DNA from: Odiellus spinosus | Lineage: Eukaryota > Arthropoda > Arachnida > Opiliones > Phalangiidae | NCBI GenBank assembly: GCA_963920705.1 | Contig: OY987234.1 | Location: 3,503,351 to 3,567,350 of the forward strand | Length of the DNA: 64,000 nucleotides | Direction of reading: 5' to 3' | Made by a program: the position numbers and the translations under genes | In this document: positions 53,828 to 64,000 of the stretch, piece by piece | Layout of the letters: each line of letters starts with the position of its first letter | How positions within the stretch are numbered: the stretch's first letter is position 1 | Notes under the pieces: generated by a model | What the model saw: only the letters and a program-made list of their open reading frames with translations | What the model was told of the DNA's origin: nothing | Database searches by the model: none

Positions 53828-54092
53828 TGAATGAATGAATATTTATTTGCTTTCCATTTACTACAAAATGGATCCCTTTTATAGCAGGGAGGAACAATGG
53901 TTCGCAAACGGTTAACCATGCGGTAACTAATGTTACGCGTTACATAAATCAAAAATAAGAAAACAAAACAAAATTAAATTTAAATTAAGCTAAGTTAAGT
54001 ACAAATATCAAAAGTTCAATCAAGTTGACGCGTGCACGCAGCAGACAGTCTTATAAGCTTTAAGTATATAGTCCGAGATGAGTTTTCAGTTT

Positions 54093-54690
54093 TCAGGTGT
54101 TAAAATTTGGGTTAATAGTGGTCAAAAGTCTAAGGGAACTCCAACGAAGAAGAAGGTCTTTAACCTTGTCAATGATAGTATAATCAACCTGTACAAATCC
54201 AAGAAGGCCCGGTAAATGAGGTGAGTCCATAAACGAAGCGGGGAGACCATTCCTCTCCTGAGAAAGAGCCTGGCAGTGTAATAAAATATGAGGCATATCT
54301 TCAACCGGAGCACCACAAAGGGGGCAAGCTGGGTCCTCCCCAAATATGTCGGAGAGTCGCGAAGCCGTGGGCAAGGAACCGACGCGAGCGAGAAAATAGA
54401 GGTTACTGGCCCGACCATTCGAATAAAACCTCTCTACCGATGGACAGTCCTTTGCTCGGTATAGAGAAAGGCTATCATGGCGTTCAACTTCAGCTTTCCA
54501 ATACGCGGTCGAGTTCTCCCGGACCGCCCGGCGCACCACATTGCTCCACTCCCGCAACGACTCCACATCACCCCGAGGGTGGCCCTTGCCAAACTTGCAG
54601 TCTAAGTGCCATATGCGATTAATCCATTTAGTTCTGTGACCCATGGCACGGAGGTACTCGTATACCTGTTTCGCCCAAGGAATAGAAGCT
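54093..54690 (-). pseudogene. LINE C ORF2 C-terminal part (frameshifted)
   Basis: Open from 54644 with MGHRTKWINRIWHLDC; homology extends upstream to about 54690 in the same frame. It has a Cys/His motif CPLCGAPVEDMPHILLHC of the reverse-transcriptase zinc-binding type. It lies one frame away from the main ORF2, with the shift between about 54680 and 54700. Ends NPNFNT. Confidence 0.82.
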
Positions 54691-57439
54691 TACTAGACGC
54701 CTCGCGTTCGACGAAGGTAGACCAGGCAAGCTCACCTTTGATGGCAGCGTGGGAGGTCATAAAGTTTCCTCCGATTCCAGCTTTGCCCACCACAAACTGT
54801 GCTTGATCGAGGCAACGAGTTGTTTGTTCGGAGAGACACAGAACTTCATTCGAGTACGTCAAGCTTGGAACGGCAACAGACTTCCATAAGGTACGGGTGA
54901 CAGTGTACTGGTTGTAAGAATGCGCTCCTTTGTGTTTCACTGCCCCCATGTAACGTCTGGCCCTCGTGCGTAAATTCTGTTCATGAGGGTCCAGGTATGT
55001 AAAAGAGTCGTTAAGCGTAACGCCCAGATACTCTCCGGAGCTACATCTCTTTATTGGACTTCCCTGGATTGAAAACGCGAAATCAGGTATCGAAAGAGGG
55101 GCTCCCAGGTACATGACGAAGCATTTTGATGGGCTGAAGAGAAGACCCATATCCGACGCAAAATCACCACAAATGTCGAGCAGGTTTTGCAGGGAAGCTT
55201 CGCAATCCGAGACGCAAAAAATATCGTCGGCGAAGAAAAGTCCTGGGATTGTAAAGTCCAATAAAATGTTTGAAGGATGGCGCAACCGATAATCCAAACC
55301 GCTCGCCAACAAACTACGAGAGAGTGGTTCCAAGAAAAGCGCGAAGAGTAGCGGTGAGAGTGGGCATCCCTGTTTCAGGCCAACGCGACTCGCGAGATAA
55401 TCCGTAGATATTTTTCCAAATAAAAATCTATATTTCGTAACCGAATACAGCGCAGAAATATGCTCTACAAAATTCTTCGGAATACCAAGGTCTAAAAGCG
55501 TGCTCCAGAGACGTTCCCTGTTAACCGAGTCGTAAGCCTTCTTGAGATCAAGAAACGCGACGTGAAGTTCACGGCCCTCTATTCTCGCAGTTTCAATTAG
55601 TTGCGTAAGCACAAACAAATTGTCAGCGCCGCGTCTTCCACGACGGAATCCATTTTGTAGTTCGCCAAGGATAGCGTGACTTTCAACATACATTTCGAGA
55701 CGGTGCTTGAGTAGTGACATGTATAGCTTCGAAAGACACTGAGAGAGGGCAATGGGACGATAATTGTCTAGTTCTAGCGGGTCTTTAGTACCCCCTTTAA
55801 ATAATAAGCGAATGTCAGTTAAAGACCAAGACTCGGGTATGTCATTCGTAGTTAGAACGGTGTTGAACAGGTGACAGAGGGTAAAACGAGCCGCAGGACC
55901 GAGGGCGCGTAATAGTTCATTAGTTATCTGGTCTTCCCCAGCCGCTTTACCAGTAGGTAGACGTCGAATAGTTTCATTTAACTCAGGAACGGTAATATTT
56001 TCAGTAAGAGTCGAATCCAGATTAAACGAAGGGGCTACGACTCGAAATCTAGGCGAGATCAATGAAGAGTGTCGCGCGTGGAGAGCTTCCTCTTCCATGA
56101 TAGCAAATTCCTCCAATCGGTGCTGCACCTCTATGGGTGATTCAAGAATGTTCAAACCCGAAGCATCCTTTATCGCGAGAGCGGGTTGGGCGGTAGGTTG
56201 TTCCTTGAAGAGACGCCAAAACTTTTTGGAAGCGAGGTTTCCGGCTGAGAGGATGTCATCTTCAGTTTGGCGGTCAATTTCTTTTATTTTCCTAGAAATT
56301 AAAGCCGTAACCCGCCTCTTTTTCTCCAAGAAGAGGTCCCAGTGATATTGTATTATTTCCTTTTCATAGACGAGCGGTTTACGGGAAAACCGGCGGTACA
56401 CCTTGTTCGCCTCCTTTCTTTCCGCTATGGCCAGTTTCACCTCACGATCAAACCAACGTTTTTGAATACGCCTTTTCGAATCGCCTGTTGTTCTGCCCAA
56501 GTGTTTAGTAGCTGTATCGATTATTAGACCCTGAAAGGTTCCATAATCTGTTTGTTCAGAGGCCTGAATCGCTTTATCCAAATCAACACTATAAGCAACC
56601 ATGGTATCTTCATTTTGAGTTCGCCAGCGCACTTCACACTGTGAGTTCGTAGCGATTGGGCGTGTCAGAGCAAGGTTGAACTCAGCTATAAGAGCGTTAT
56701 GATCGCTTCCAAAGCTCCAGAGACCATCTTCGTGGATCACAAGACCAACCAGAAGGTTTGACATTAAGGGGTTGCAAAGGGCATAGTCAATAGAAGACGT
56801 AAGACCACGGGCGGACCATGTAACCTTTCCCGCGCACATAGCTGGATCCAGATTTGTTATAGAGAAGTCATGATCAGTAGCCCAGGACCTCAGGGCGGTG
56901 CCGTTAGTATCTTCATAACCATCCAGATCATGCAAGTGGCCATTAAAATCACCCACAAGGTAAACTGGAAGAGTATCGGAGGGGTTCAGACGTACCAAGT
57001 CAGCCGACATGCAGGACCAGATGGATTCGTTCCAAGAAGCTTCTTCTTTAGCGGTAGCGATATACACCACCCCTAGCATGAAAACCATCTCGGCAGCCTT
57101 TATTTCCAACCATAAATGTTCTTTACAATAGTGTGACCCGAGGCAGCTGACACCCTCCCTCAACACGACACCAATACCACCACCTTTCTTCTGACCTTTT
57201 GATCGATTTACACCATACCACTGGAAGCCTTGACCAAGTTCTGGACTTTCGTCGTCTCTGAGAAACGTTTCCGCAACACAAAACACCATGGCTTGCGACC
57301 GAACCATTTCTTGCTCTATTTCTTGCCAGAGTTCTCGCTTTCGGCCACCCTGAACGTTTAGGAACCCAATCTTCAAGTAATTTAGTTTAGCTCTCTTTCT
57401 CTTTGCTCTTCTTGGTTTTTTCTTTTGCTGCGTGCCCAC
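54602..57439 (-). CDS. LINE C ORF2: endonuclease and reverse transcriptase
   Basis: 945 codons. A basic start (KKKPRRAKRKRAK) is followed by the AP endonuclease with IGFLNVQGG, VAETFL, YLVGDFNGHLHDLD and GSDHNALIAEF, then the RT with NYRPIALSQCLSKLYM, AFLDLKKAYDSVNRERL, GLKQGCPLSPLLFALFLEP and the catalytic FFADDIFCVSD. It starts 9 bp after the ORF1 stop codon. The last 15-20 residues before 54602 are out of frame relative to the element's own C terminus, which is the only lesion I see. Confidence 0.9.
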   Translation of the reverse strand: MGTQQKKKPRRAKRKRAKLNYLKIGFLNVQGGRKRELWQEIEQEMVRSQAMVFCVAETFLRDDESPELGQGFQWYGVNRSKGQKKGGGIGVVLREGVSCLGSHYCKEHLWLEIKAAEMVFMLGVVYIATAKEEASWNESIWSCMSADLVRLNPSDTLPVYLVGDFNGHLHDLDGYEDTNGTALRSWATDHDFSITNLDPAMCAGKVTWSARGLTSSIDYALCNPLMSNLLVGLVIHEDGLWSFGSDHNALIAEFNLALTRPIATNSQCEVRWRTQNEDTMVAYSVDLDKAIQASEQTDYGTFQGLIIDTATKHLGRTTGDSKRRIQKRWFDREVKLAIAERKEANKVYRRFSRKPLVYEKEIIQYHWDLFLEKKRRVTALISRKIKEIDRQTEDDILSAGNLASKKFWRLFKEQPTAQPALAIKDASGLNILESPIEVQHRLEEFAIMEEEALHARHSSLISPRFRVVAPSFNLDSTLTENITVPELNETIRRLPTGKAAGEDQITNELLRALGPAARFTLCHLFNTVLTTNDIPESWSLTDIRLLFKGGTKDPLELDNYRPIALSQCLSKLYMSLLKHRLEMYVESHAILGELQNGFRRGRRGADNLFVLTQLIETARIEGRELHVAFLDLKKAYDSVNRERLWSTLLDLGIPKNFVEHISALYSVTKYRFLFGKISTDYLASRVGLKQGCPLSPLLFALFLEPLSRSLLASGLDYRLRHPSNILLDFTIPGLFFADDIFCVSDCEASLQNLLDICGDFASDMGLLFSPSKCFVMYLGAPLSIPDFAFSIQGSPIKRCSSGEYLGVTLNDSFTYLDPHEQNLRTRARRYMGAVKHKGAHSYNQYTVTRTLWKSVAVPSLTYSNEVLCLSEQTTRCLDQAQFVVGKAGIGGNFMTSHAAIKGELAWSTFVEREASSKLLFLGRNRYTSTSVPWVTELNGLIAYGT

Positions 57440-57448
57440 GTGCTCGAT

Positions 57449-58414
57449 TCATTGTTTGGACTGCCCTTCCTTGCTACTTGTACTTTTTCCACGCCTACGG
57501 GCTAGATAGGAACGTCTGTTCCATAGCTCTTGTCGTGTTAAGTCCGGTCGAATAAAAATATTTTCAAAGCCTGGCTTGGACTTTAGGGTACTGGCCTTGT
57601 CCAGGATGCGTTTCCTCGCTGACTGAGAATCTAAAGTGATGCAAAAAGGAGGGGCCTTATTTTCAGCACCTCTCAGGCGTACGCTATGCGTAACGGTGAC
57701 AGAGGAAGATTCGAGATCCAGGGCGGTTTCTAACCAACGTGCAGCTTCTACTGGGTCTGATAATCCGTCAGCATCACCGCCAAAAATCATCACATTTTGA
57801 GCTCTGGCTTCATGATCTTGCACCTCCTTTATAACACGACGTGCAGCAAAGTCTATAGTACCATTTGGCAGGGTAGGAGTAGCCCCAGTACCAATCGATT
57901 TTTCCAAACGATGCACCTCGCTTCGCAGCTCCTCCAGGTTTTTCTTGGTAGTCTCTCTAAGTTTCGCCACGTCTTCATGAACCTCCTCAAACTCAGTAGC
58001 TACCGCGGCAAAGTGCCCATTCACGACGGAAATTTCATCCTTTAGTTTCTCGGTCACTAATTTGCTGCAATACTGTTCAATATCAATTCGTAAGCCCGAT
58101 AGTTTAGAATCCAAATCTGCCGCAATTTCAGAGCGTAACGAGTCGAGCCCCGCGGACAACATTTTTCCAAGCAAAGCATCAATCGAGCGTAAAAATCCGT
58201 CCTGATCGTCCGTCACACTTTTATTCGAAGAAGGCGCAGCCTTGGCGGAAGTAGCTTTCATACCCTCCGTTATAGCTTTCGAGCTTTGCGTGAGAGGGTA
58301 TTTTTTGTTGCCAGTTCGTGCAGTTCCCGAAAGATGGGGTGATGCCAAGTTCGAATTGTTCAGTCTGTCATGAAGACGAGTACGAATTTGGGCAACCTCT
58401 ATATCACTCGCCAT
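57449..58414 (-). CDS. LINE C ORF1: coiled coil plus RRM-like RNA-binding protein
   Basis: 321 codons, intact. A polar N-terminal part is followed by helical heptad-like sequence at about residues 85-170 (FEEVHEDVAKLRETTKKNLE). An RRM-like domain with AQNVMIFGGDADGL, RWLETALDLE and VTHSVRLRG follows, and the end is basic (RQELWNRRSYLARRRGK). The layout is that of trimeric LINE ORF1 proteins that coat element RNA. No zinc knuckle and no PHD finger. Confidence 0.85.
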   Translation of the reverse strand: MASDIEVAQIRTRLHDRLNNSNLASPHLSGTARTGNKKYPLTQSSKAITEGMKATSAKAAPSSNKSVTDDQDGFLRSIDALLGKMLSAGLDSLRSEIAADLDSKLSGLRIDIEQYCSKLVTEKLKDEISVVNGHFAAVATEFEEVHEDVAKLRETTKKNLEELRSEVHRLEKSIGTGATPTLPNGTIDFAARRVIKEVQDHEARAQNVMIFGGDADGLSDPVEAARWLETALDLESSSVTVTHSVRLRGAENKAPPFCITLDSQSARKRILDKASTLKSKPGFENIFIRPDLTRQELWNRRSYLARRRGKSTSSKEGQSKQ

Positions 58415-58640
58415 GAACGAAAAGCGCTAGGATCCGAGGGGGGCAAGAAAACAAGACAGCACCCACCGTTTAAAATGGCGGATAAACCGAAGAGGTACGC
58501 GAAGAAGCACGATGAAGCTCTGCTGAAACTGAGACGGTTCACGTAGCCGAGAACGCTGGGAGGAATGGCGGGATGAATTTGTACCGTTAACGTACGAAAG
58601 CGGCCGACAGAAATATTGAGAAATCGAGTAAATACTGTAC

Positions 58641-58927
58641 ATTAAAGCACGAAACTGGATATCTACAGGCAGCCTAGCACATACCGAATAAAGTGTTAGT
58701 AAATCCGATACCTAACTAACTAAAATTTATCAATATTTCAAGAAAGAACGGGAGCTTAATATAGCGCGTGTTAACTGTCGTCGTCATCAACTGTTAAGAC
58801 CTATCTTCATATTCCGGGGAGAAGACCCTTTCACAGGGGGTAGATGTATAAAAAGATTTTGGAAAGACTTCTTCAAAGATGGCAGTAGTAACAAATAAAT
58901 TTTAGTCAATCGCTTGGCCTTTAGGCT
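58641..58927. other. Intron DNA between LINE C and the P-like element
   Basis: AT-rich; may include the true 5' end of LINE C. An AGACCT word near 58796 also occurs next to the LINE C tail, but it is too short to call a target duplication. Confidence 0.35.
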
Positions 58928-59414
58928 GGAGTACCCATAGATATCGTATATATAACTGGCTAGATACCGTATTAAATCGAGGGAAAATACGGGAGGTATA
59001 GATAGCAGACTACGGCTATGGAGACCTACAATGCTGGGGAAAAATCAGATCAGCGCCATCTATACCCGAAAATGGAAAGCTCAAAATGCGAGAAGTTTAA
59101 TTTTCCCGCTTCGGCCTTTTTTTTTTTTTTTTTAATATTATTCGACAGAAGAGAATGAAATCGGCTCAAAACGTGTTAAAAAAGTTGTTTTTTACATGAT
59201 CCATCAATTTTTAAAAGGTAAATATAACATATATATTATTTAAATCAATAAATATTATTTGGTTCGCTAACCCTTGGCCTTCTCTATAATGGAATTTCAG
59301 TTTAACTCTGCTTACAATTACGATACAAGTTCTAGAACTGACTACAAGACGAGCAAAATGGGTGAATATTTTGACTTTGCATGACAAGGGAAGCGTAATC
59401 CTTTTCAAATAGAT

Positions 59415-59703
59415 TCAATGTTGAAGAATAAAGTTTGAATTACCCGCGGAATAAAAAATATTTGCTTTACCGCCATCCACCATCAAGATGGTTGATTGTT
59501 GATTAAACACTACCAAAAAGTGTAATTGCTTAAGTATAAACCTTGGAAGGTATTGCTTGCTTTGAAAGAAATCGTTTCGGTGGACAATATCACTTTCCAA
59601 AAAATGTTCGCTGCAAATGAAGGAATTGGAATTAGGCCTAAAATCATCTAAATCAACAGCCTCAATCCATTTGGCATGTAATTCCGGGTTGGATATGGTA
59701 AAT
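59415..59703 (-). CDS. THAP-only protein, exon 2
   Basis: Follows the acceptor AATTTATAG. One base completes an Ile codon, then FTISNPELHAKWIEAVDLDD, FRPNSNSFICSEHFLES and a tail to TGA at 59415. The W, FRP and CSEHF (Cys-x2-His) elements are the second half of the C2CH THAP zinc finger. About 50 residues after the domain have no recognised similarity. Alternative donors (CCAAG before GTTTAT, or TTTTTG before GTAGTG) could link to exons outside the element, but none was found. Confidence 0.75.
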
Positions 59704-59764
59704 CTATAAATTTGCATGATATTAGTTATTAATTTACTTAATTCTTGAGTAGTTTTGTTCATAC

Positions 59765-59835
59765 ATGTGAAAAGATATTTCTTTTCTAGTGGTTGACTTT
59801 TTACGGCAATGTGAAAACGAACAGGTTTTAACCAT
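59765..59835 (-). CDS. THAP-only protein, exon 1 with start codon
   Basis: ATG at 59835, reading MVKTCSFSHCRKKSTT then RKEISFH plus two bases, with donor GTATGA. It provides the Cys-x4-Cys pair of the zinc finger at the extreme N terminus, where THAP domains sit, and the ISFH segment expected before the F-P motif. A 61-bp intron (59704-59764) with correct GT-AG ends and matching phase joins it to exon 2, for a 119-aa product. Confidence 0.75.
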
Positions 59836-60100
59836 TTTGTATTAAAAAAAAAACACTTGCTTCAAAAATAGCCGAGCTTTATTTCTTATAGTTTCTTTAC
59901 AAAAGAAACAAAAATTCCCGCGGGTTTTTGAAAAAGCACTTAATTAGAGGTTCCAGGTATCTAATATAGATGGCGGTGTTCAGATTTTTCCCCAGATAAT
60001 AACCGTCGTCTGCTATTTGTCCCCTCCGCGTTTTACTCCTCGGGCCTAACCCAGGGAAATGTATCTAGCCAGTTATATATACGATATCTATGGGAGTACC

Positions 60101-60731
60101 AGAAGGGTTAATTTTCCCTTTTATTGATAATTTTGACATCTTCTAGCACAAGTGAATCATATACGCTCCCTATAAGTTACTGACGCCTAATTGAACTAAT
60201 GAATCCAACATTTTGTTCCAAGTCTGGCACACTGAGGGAGGGGGAGGGTGTAAAGAATGACCGTTTTGTGACAAAGAATAATTTTGGATCGTCTGCTTAA
60301 AGATTTACGGTTAGAAGAAGTTTTTAGTAATATTTATTTCACAACCAAAGTTGTAGGCGCCCACAGCCTATTAAACGTTTCTTTTCATTGAAGTCATGGC
60401 TTTGGTTTCTAAATTGCGTAGAGAAGTGTTGAAAATAATTTTTAACCATTACTTTGCATCACGCGTTACATGGGCTTCTCATATTATTGTCATTTTGCCT
60501 ATTCGGTATTACTAATCTAGCAATCCTCGTTCAGGATCTAAAACTACGAACGGGTGATGATTTCGATCACTGCGGTGAGGTATTCCACAACTTTATATAG
60601 TATTCAACGTTGATTTAACAAGCTAACACAGGCTGGCAGGAGTGTCGGCGTGAAAAATGAGTTTGCTTTACCGCACGATGCTTTAAAACTGACTGAATGT
60701 GCTGCCATCTATATTTTTCAAGTTTGCAGTA
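60101..60731. other. JAK intron 4 sequence
   Basis: AT-rich, without recognised exon or repeat apart from a GGGAGGGGGAGGG run near 60237-60250. Confidence 0.4.
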
Positions 60732-62087
60732 GGGTCATTCCATCTCAAATCGTCACACCCATGCTGGTCGAAAATTACAGATTTTCATGAAACTTTTTTC
60801 TATGGTCCATTACCATCTGTAATGAAGACTCTGGAAGTTTAGCGACTTTAAATTATAAATTTTTAAAGGTATGATTTTTTTGAAGTTTTTGGCCCATTTT
60901 CCAGTCTTTGCTTACTTGGCTCACATTTAGTTATATATCTTTGTCAGTATTATTTTTAAACTTCTGAAATTGGTTAACCCTAGCAAAAAACGTGTCCCGA
61001 GTCTGTATTTGAAATCCGTTTAGCTCCATACACTCAAGTTTTTGAGTTAAGCAATTAACAACCACCTTCAATTTTAATGAAATATTTAGAGAATCACCTA
61101 CGTATACATTAAGAATAAACCCTAAAATTAGGTTTCACAGAAACCACTATTTCTATCGAAAAAAAAAAATATATATATTTTATATTTTTACTTTTTTTAA
61201 TCTAGTTGAGCACCTTGATTCTACTCTAAGGTATAAAACCTCTATTCCAGTAACGACGCATTGTCTACTTAAATTAAGTACGGTGTAGTATTCCAGGGGT
61301 CGGACAGTGCAGACACTTACCATAATTGTGTACAGGATTTTAGGATTTTTAAGCTGTTTTTGGGAATGATTTTTGGGATTTTAATGTTAATTTGCTATAC
61401 AGATCTGAAAACTCAATATTCTATGGTAGGATAATATTAACATTGAGCGCGTGCGTTTTATGCAATTTCATTTCATTCGAACTCGCGTGCGAGATTTTTG
61501 AAAAAATTAATTTGATTAGCACACGCGCAATGTTATTTTTATCCCCCATAGAAGCTATAGTGTTTTTTGATCTGAACCACCCTGTATAGGAAATTAACAT
61601 TGAAATACCAAAATTCAACAACAAACTCGACAGAAATAGTGGTGTCTGTGAAACCAAATATTGGGGTTTATTTTAAACATATACGTAGGTGATTCCCTAA
61701 ATATTTCCCTAAAATTGGAGGTGGACCTTTTTGGGCATTAATTGTAAATTGCCACCCCCTAATTAGCACTTAACTCAAAAACATGAGTGTATAGAGCTAA
61801 ACGGATTTCAAATTCAGACTCGGGACACGTTTTTAGCTATGGTTAACCAATTTCAGATGTCTAAATATAATACCGGCCAAGATTTATAATTAAATGTGAG
61901 TCAAGTAATCAAAAATTGGAAAATGGGCCAGAAACTTTAAAAAATCATAACTTTAAAAATTTTCAATTTAAAGTCGCTAAACTTCCGGAGTCTTCATAAC
62001 AGATGGTAAGGGACCCTAGAAAAAAGTTTCGTGAAAATCTGTAATTTTCGACCAGCATGGGTTTGACGATTTGAGATGGAATGACCC
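60732..62087. mobile_element. 1356-bp element with about 430-bp inverted repeats
   Basis: Starts GGGTCATTCCATCTCAAATC and ends GATTTGAGATGGAATGACCC. The arms pair over about 60732-61150 and 61660-62087, for example ACACTCAAGTTTTTGAGTTA and GATTCTCTAAATATTT words. About 500 bp of unique core remain, with no transposase frame (the 61392 and 61421 frames are short and unrecognised). Target duplication unclear; flanks read CAGTA and AGTCAGTA. Confidence 0.85.
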
Positions 62088-64000
62088 AGTCAGTAATTGT
62101 TTTTTCTAGCAGTCCTGGAATGAAGCTGCTTGGTAAATCCTCGCTTTAACCTCCCCCCACGAGTAGAGGAATTTCGTTAGGACCCGCTTTTTAGGCCAGT
62201 GGTGGAATATTAATGATCCTTTTTCGACCATTTACAGTATAGTTCTGTAAAATAGATATCAGTTTAAAAAAATGGTTTTGGTTAGTTTAGGAAAGCTTTA
62301 AACTACTTATATTTCAGTCGAAAATACAAAATAGTATATGATTGAAACATTCCACAGTAAAGAAAAATCGTCTCTTTATGTCTGCATTTGGCAATGGATT
62401 AAACAATCGCCCAACGTGATGGAGAATAATAGATATTAGTGGGCCAAGTAATATTACGATACGGGTTTGCTTCCAAAACAACTAAATAATGGTTTCATTT
62501 TGAGCTCTAATATTTTTTGTATACCAAGATTAGATTTAACACAAGAATATTGAATCGTACTCTATATTTGACATAATATGTGATATGATTTTCACCCTAT
62601 CACGAGCTTTCGAGGTCTGCGACACTCAGCTAGCTCTGCCGCCAACGCCTCCATCCCTGCAGCCTGACATTCCCATCTTCGCACTTATCGTAGAAAACCG
62701 CTAACCTATTCCTGTGCATGTGACAGGTGCTGTAACAGCCAGATGGCGTTAGTGTGCCGCTGGGTGAATTGGCGCCACCTGGTGTTACCCAACACGAAAC
62801 TCCGGCTGGAGTTAGTTGGAAGAGAGTTGTCTAAGTATGCAGTAGCAGCCTAGCAGGTGTTAAAGTCACTCTGAGGAGAAAATAGGTATTACAGGATCTA
62901 AATAAATAACAAAGTTAATAACTGGAACAATGGTGAGCGGCCCACAAATGGATAACACCTCCTTCGCAGGATACAAGTTTAGAACCGTTTAAGCCTTGGT
63001 TCGTTACAGCGCTGCGTAAGACCACCATAGGCTTCGTCCGATTGTGACTAGTGCACATACAAAGGTATATAGCGCTCAATATTCTTCTGTTAAACCTATT
63101 CTTGGTATACCAGTAGTGTTATCAGATGTATTATTTTCTCTGAGTGCATTATACTTAACAAGAGTCCTAAACAGGCATTTTAATAAGACGGAACCATAAT
63201 GAAATCAGCTAGATTGTAGACGAGCGTGTCAATCGCTAGTGAATAAATTGCAACCTGACTATATTGAAATAAAGTTACAATCCCTCTCTGAAATATAAGC
63301 GGATGTATTAGTCATTTTCCATAGCCCACATTCACACGTGGCCATGCACCATTATAATACGTGTCAAACCCAGTTGTATTATTATGTTAAAGAAAAACAA
63401 GCTTGACTAATTTCCTTTCTTGAAAACTAAGCAAATAACGATGAATTATATTCAAACCATTTTTACGTGAAAGAAAATTATTATAATTTCTAGAAATATA
63501 GAGGAAAACAAAGGATGCAAGGGGTTGTGTACCTTATTTTATTATTGAGAAGGAACACCAAAAACTGTGTGCTAAATTTGTACCACATAATAATTTTAAT
63601 GAAACACCAAAAAATTTGTGAACTAGCTGAAGACCCACAGAATCAGACAAGCAAAGGAGGATGAAACATCTCTGTCACTCCTCATCGCCTTTACAGGTCT
63701 GATTCAGTGGATTTCCTACCCCCATTGGAGGGGATCAAAATAAACGCGAGAGGTCTTTTCCTATCTGTCTCACCGTCGTCCCTATCCTTAAGTGTGGGCT
63801 TCTAAACTATTTGCATCGCTCTTAGGAGTTTTTATATTTTTCCCTATATTCTCATGCATATAATTCTAGCTACATATACCAGAATACCCAGCATGAATCT
63901 ACGTTTTGAAGTGCTACTCTGTTTGGAAATGTGTCTGGGGAGAGGGGATTGAAAGGATTTGTTACAATATTATTCGGCAACTAGGGTGTCTAATCCTAAA
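62088..64000. other. JAK intron 4 sequence to the end of the window
   Basis: Contains a more C+G-rich patch at about 62590-62960 that may be an LTR fragment (see findings), and a 63-bp hairpin at 63641-63703 (AGAATCAGAC...GTCTGATTC). No JAK exon was recognised here. Confidence 0.4.

Larger units (their letters stand above)
53828..58640 (-). mobile_element. LINE C: non-LTR retrotransposon with (ATTC)n tail
   Basis: Minus-strand element with a 5' UTR (from about 58640), ORF1, a 9-bp spacer, ORF2, a 3' UTR of about 260 bp, an AATAAA, and a terminal ATTCATTCATTCATTC tail at 53828-53843 (GAATGAAT on the plus strand). ORF1 is coiled coil plus RRM-like; ORF2 has an AP endonuclease, an RT and a zinc motif. 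It is clearly different from LINEs A and B. The clade is not resolved by eye. No sure target duplication was seen, so the exact 5' end is uncertain. Confidence 0.88.
58936..60092 (-). mobile_element. P-superfamily-like transposon, 1157 bp, with a small THAP gene
   Basis: Flanked by the exact 8-bp duplication GGAGTACC (58928-58935 and 60093-60100). Ends CATAGATATCGTATATATAA and the inverted TATACGATATCTATG are followed by inward inverted similarity for about 150 bp (GGGGAAAAATC, AGCAGAC, GCCATCTATA). Eight-base duplications, CA...TG ends and an encoded THAP DNA-binding domain together point to the P superfamily. The interior has room only for the THAP protein, so the element cannot encode a full transposase. 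Confidence 0.82.

Noticed and set aside
58640-58800. AGACCT near 58796 as a target duplication for LINE C
   Set aside because: Only six bases match the sequence beside the (ATTC)n tail, and the 5' end of the element is not defined; chance match is likely.

Overview
This is a 64-kb window of eukaryotic, almost certainly insect, nuclear DNA. The background is AT-rich. GT-AG introns interrupt conserved animal genes, degenerate CCTAA-type tracts are present, and transposable elements and satellites dominate. The longest open frames belong to transposons. The host genes are cut into short exons, which I found by translating around splice sites.

Host genes. (1) 883-5393 (+): the last two coding exons of EIF1AD, split by a 4.25-kb intron holding a 30-bp minisatellite. 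(2) 18851-9274 (-): a complete five-exon TRAPPC6B gene (TRAPP vesicle-tethering subunit, 167 aa) with one 8.9-kb intron full of fold-back elements and one apparent GC-AG intron. (3) 22088-22695 (+): two candidate exons of a gene I do not recognise; the first runs through an 8-bp microsatellite. (4) 31720-52804 (+): the first four recognisable coding exons of a Janus kinase (hopscotch/JAK), all FERM domain. Its second intron is about 20.1 kb. The SH2, pseudokinase and kinase exons must lie beyond the window.

Mobile elements. A very C-rich full-length non-LTR retrotransposon with RNase H lies at 26169-31560, has 11-bp target duplications and ends about 160 bp before the JAK start codon. Inside JAK intron 2 are a CR1-like LINE (A) split by a young copia-family LTR retrotransposon (36966-42434), a second CR1-like LINE (B) whose ORF1 has a PHD finger, and a 2.2-kb satellite of 22-bp CGCG-containing units. 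Inside JAK intron 4 are a third LINE (C) with an (ATTC)n tail, a P-superfamily-like element (58936-60092), and a 1.36-kb long-inverted-repeat element. Many MITEs and fold-back elements fill the first 26 kb.

Most notable: the 1157-bp P-like element has 8-bp target duplications and carries a small two-exon gene encoding a complete C2CH THAP domain and little else. Other points are a palindromic insertion with 16-bp target duplications and a hammerhead-like core, a C-rich 573-bp insertion with 14-bp duplications, and two internally ordered satellites.

Limits: identifications rest on remembered family sequences. No search, alignment program or expression data were available.
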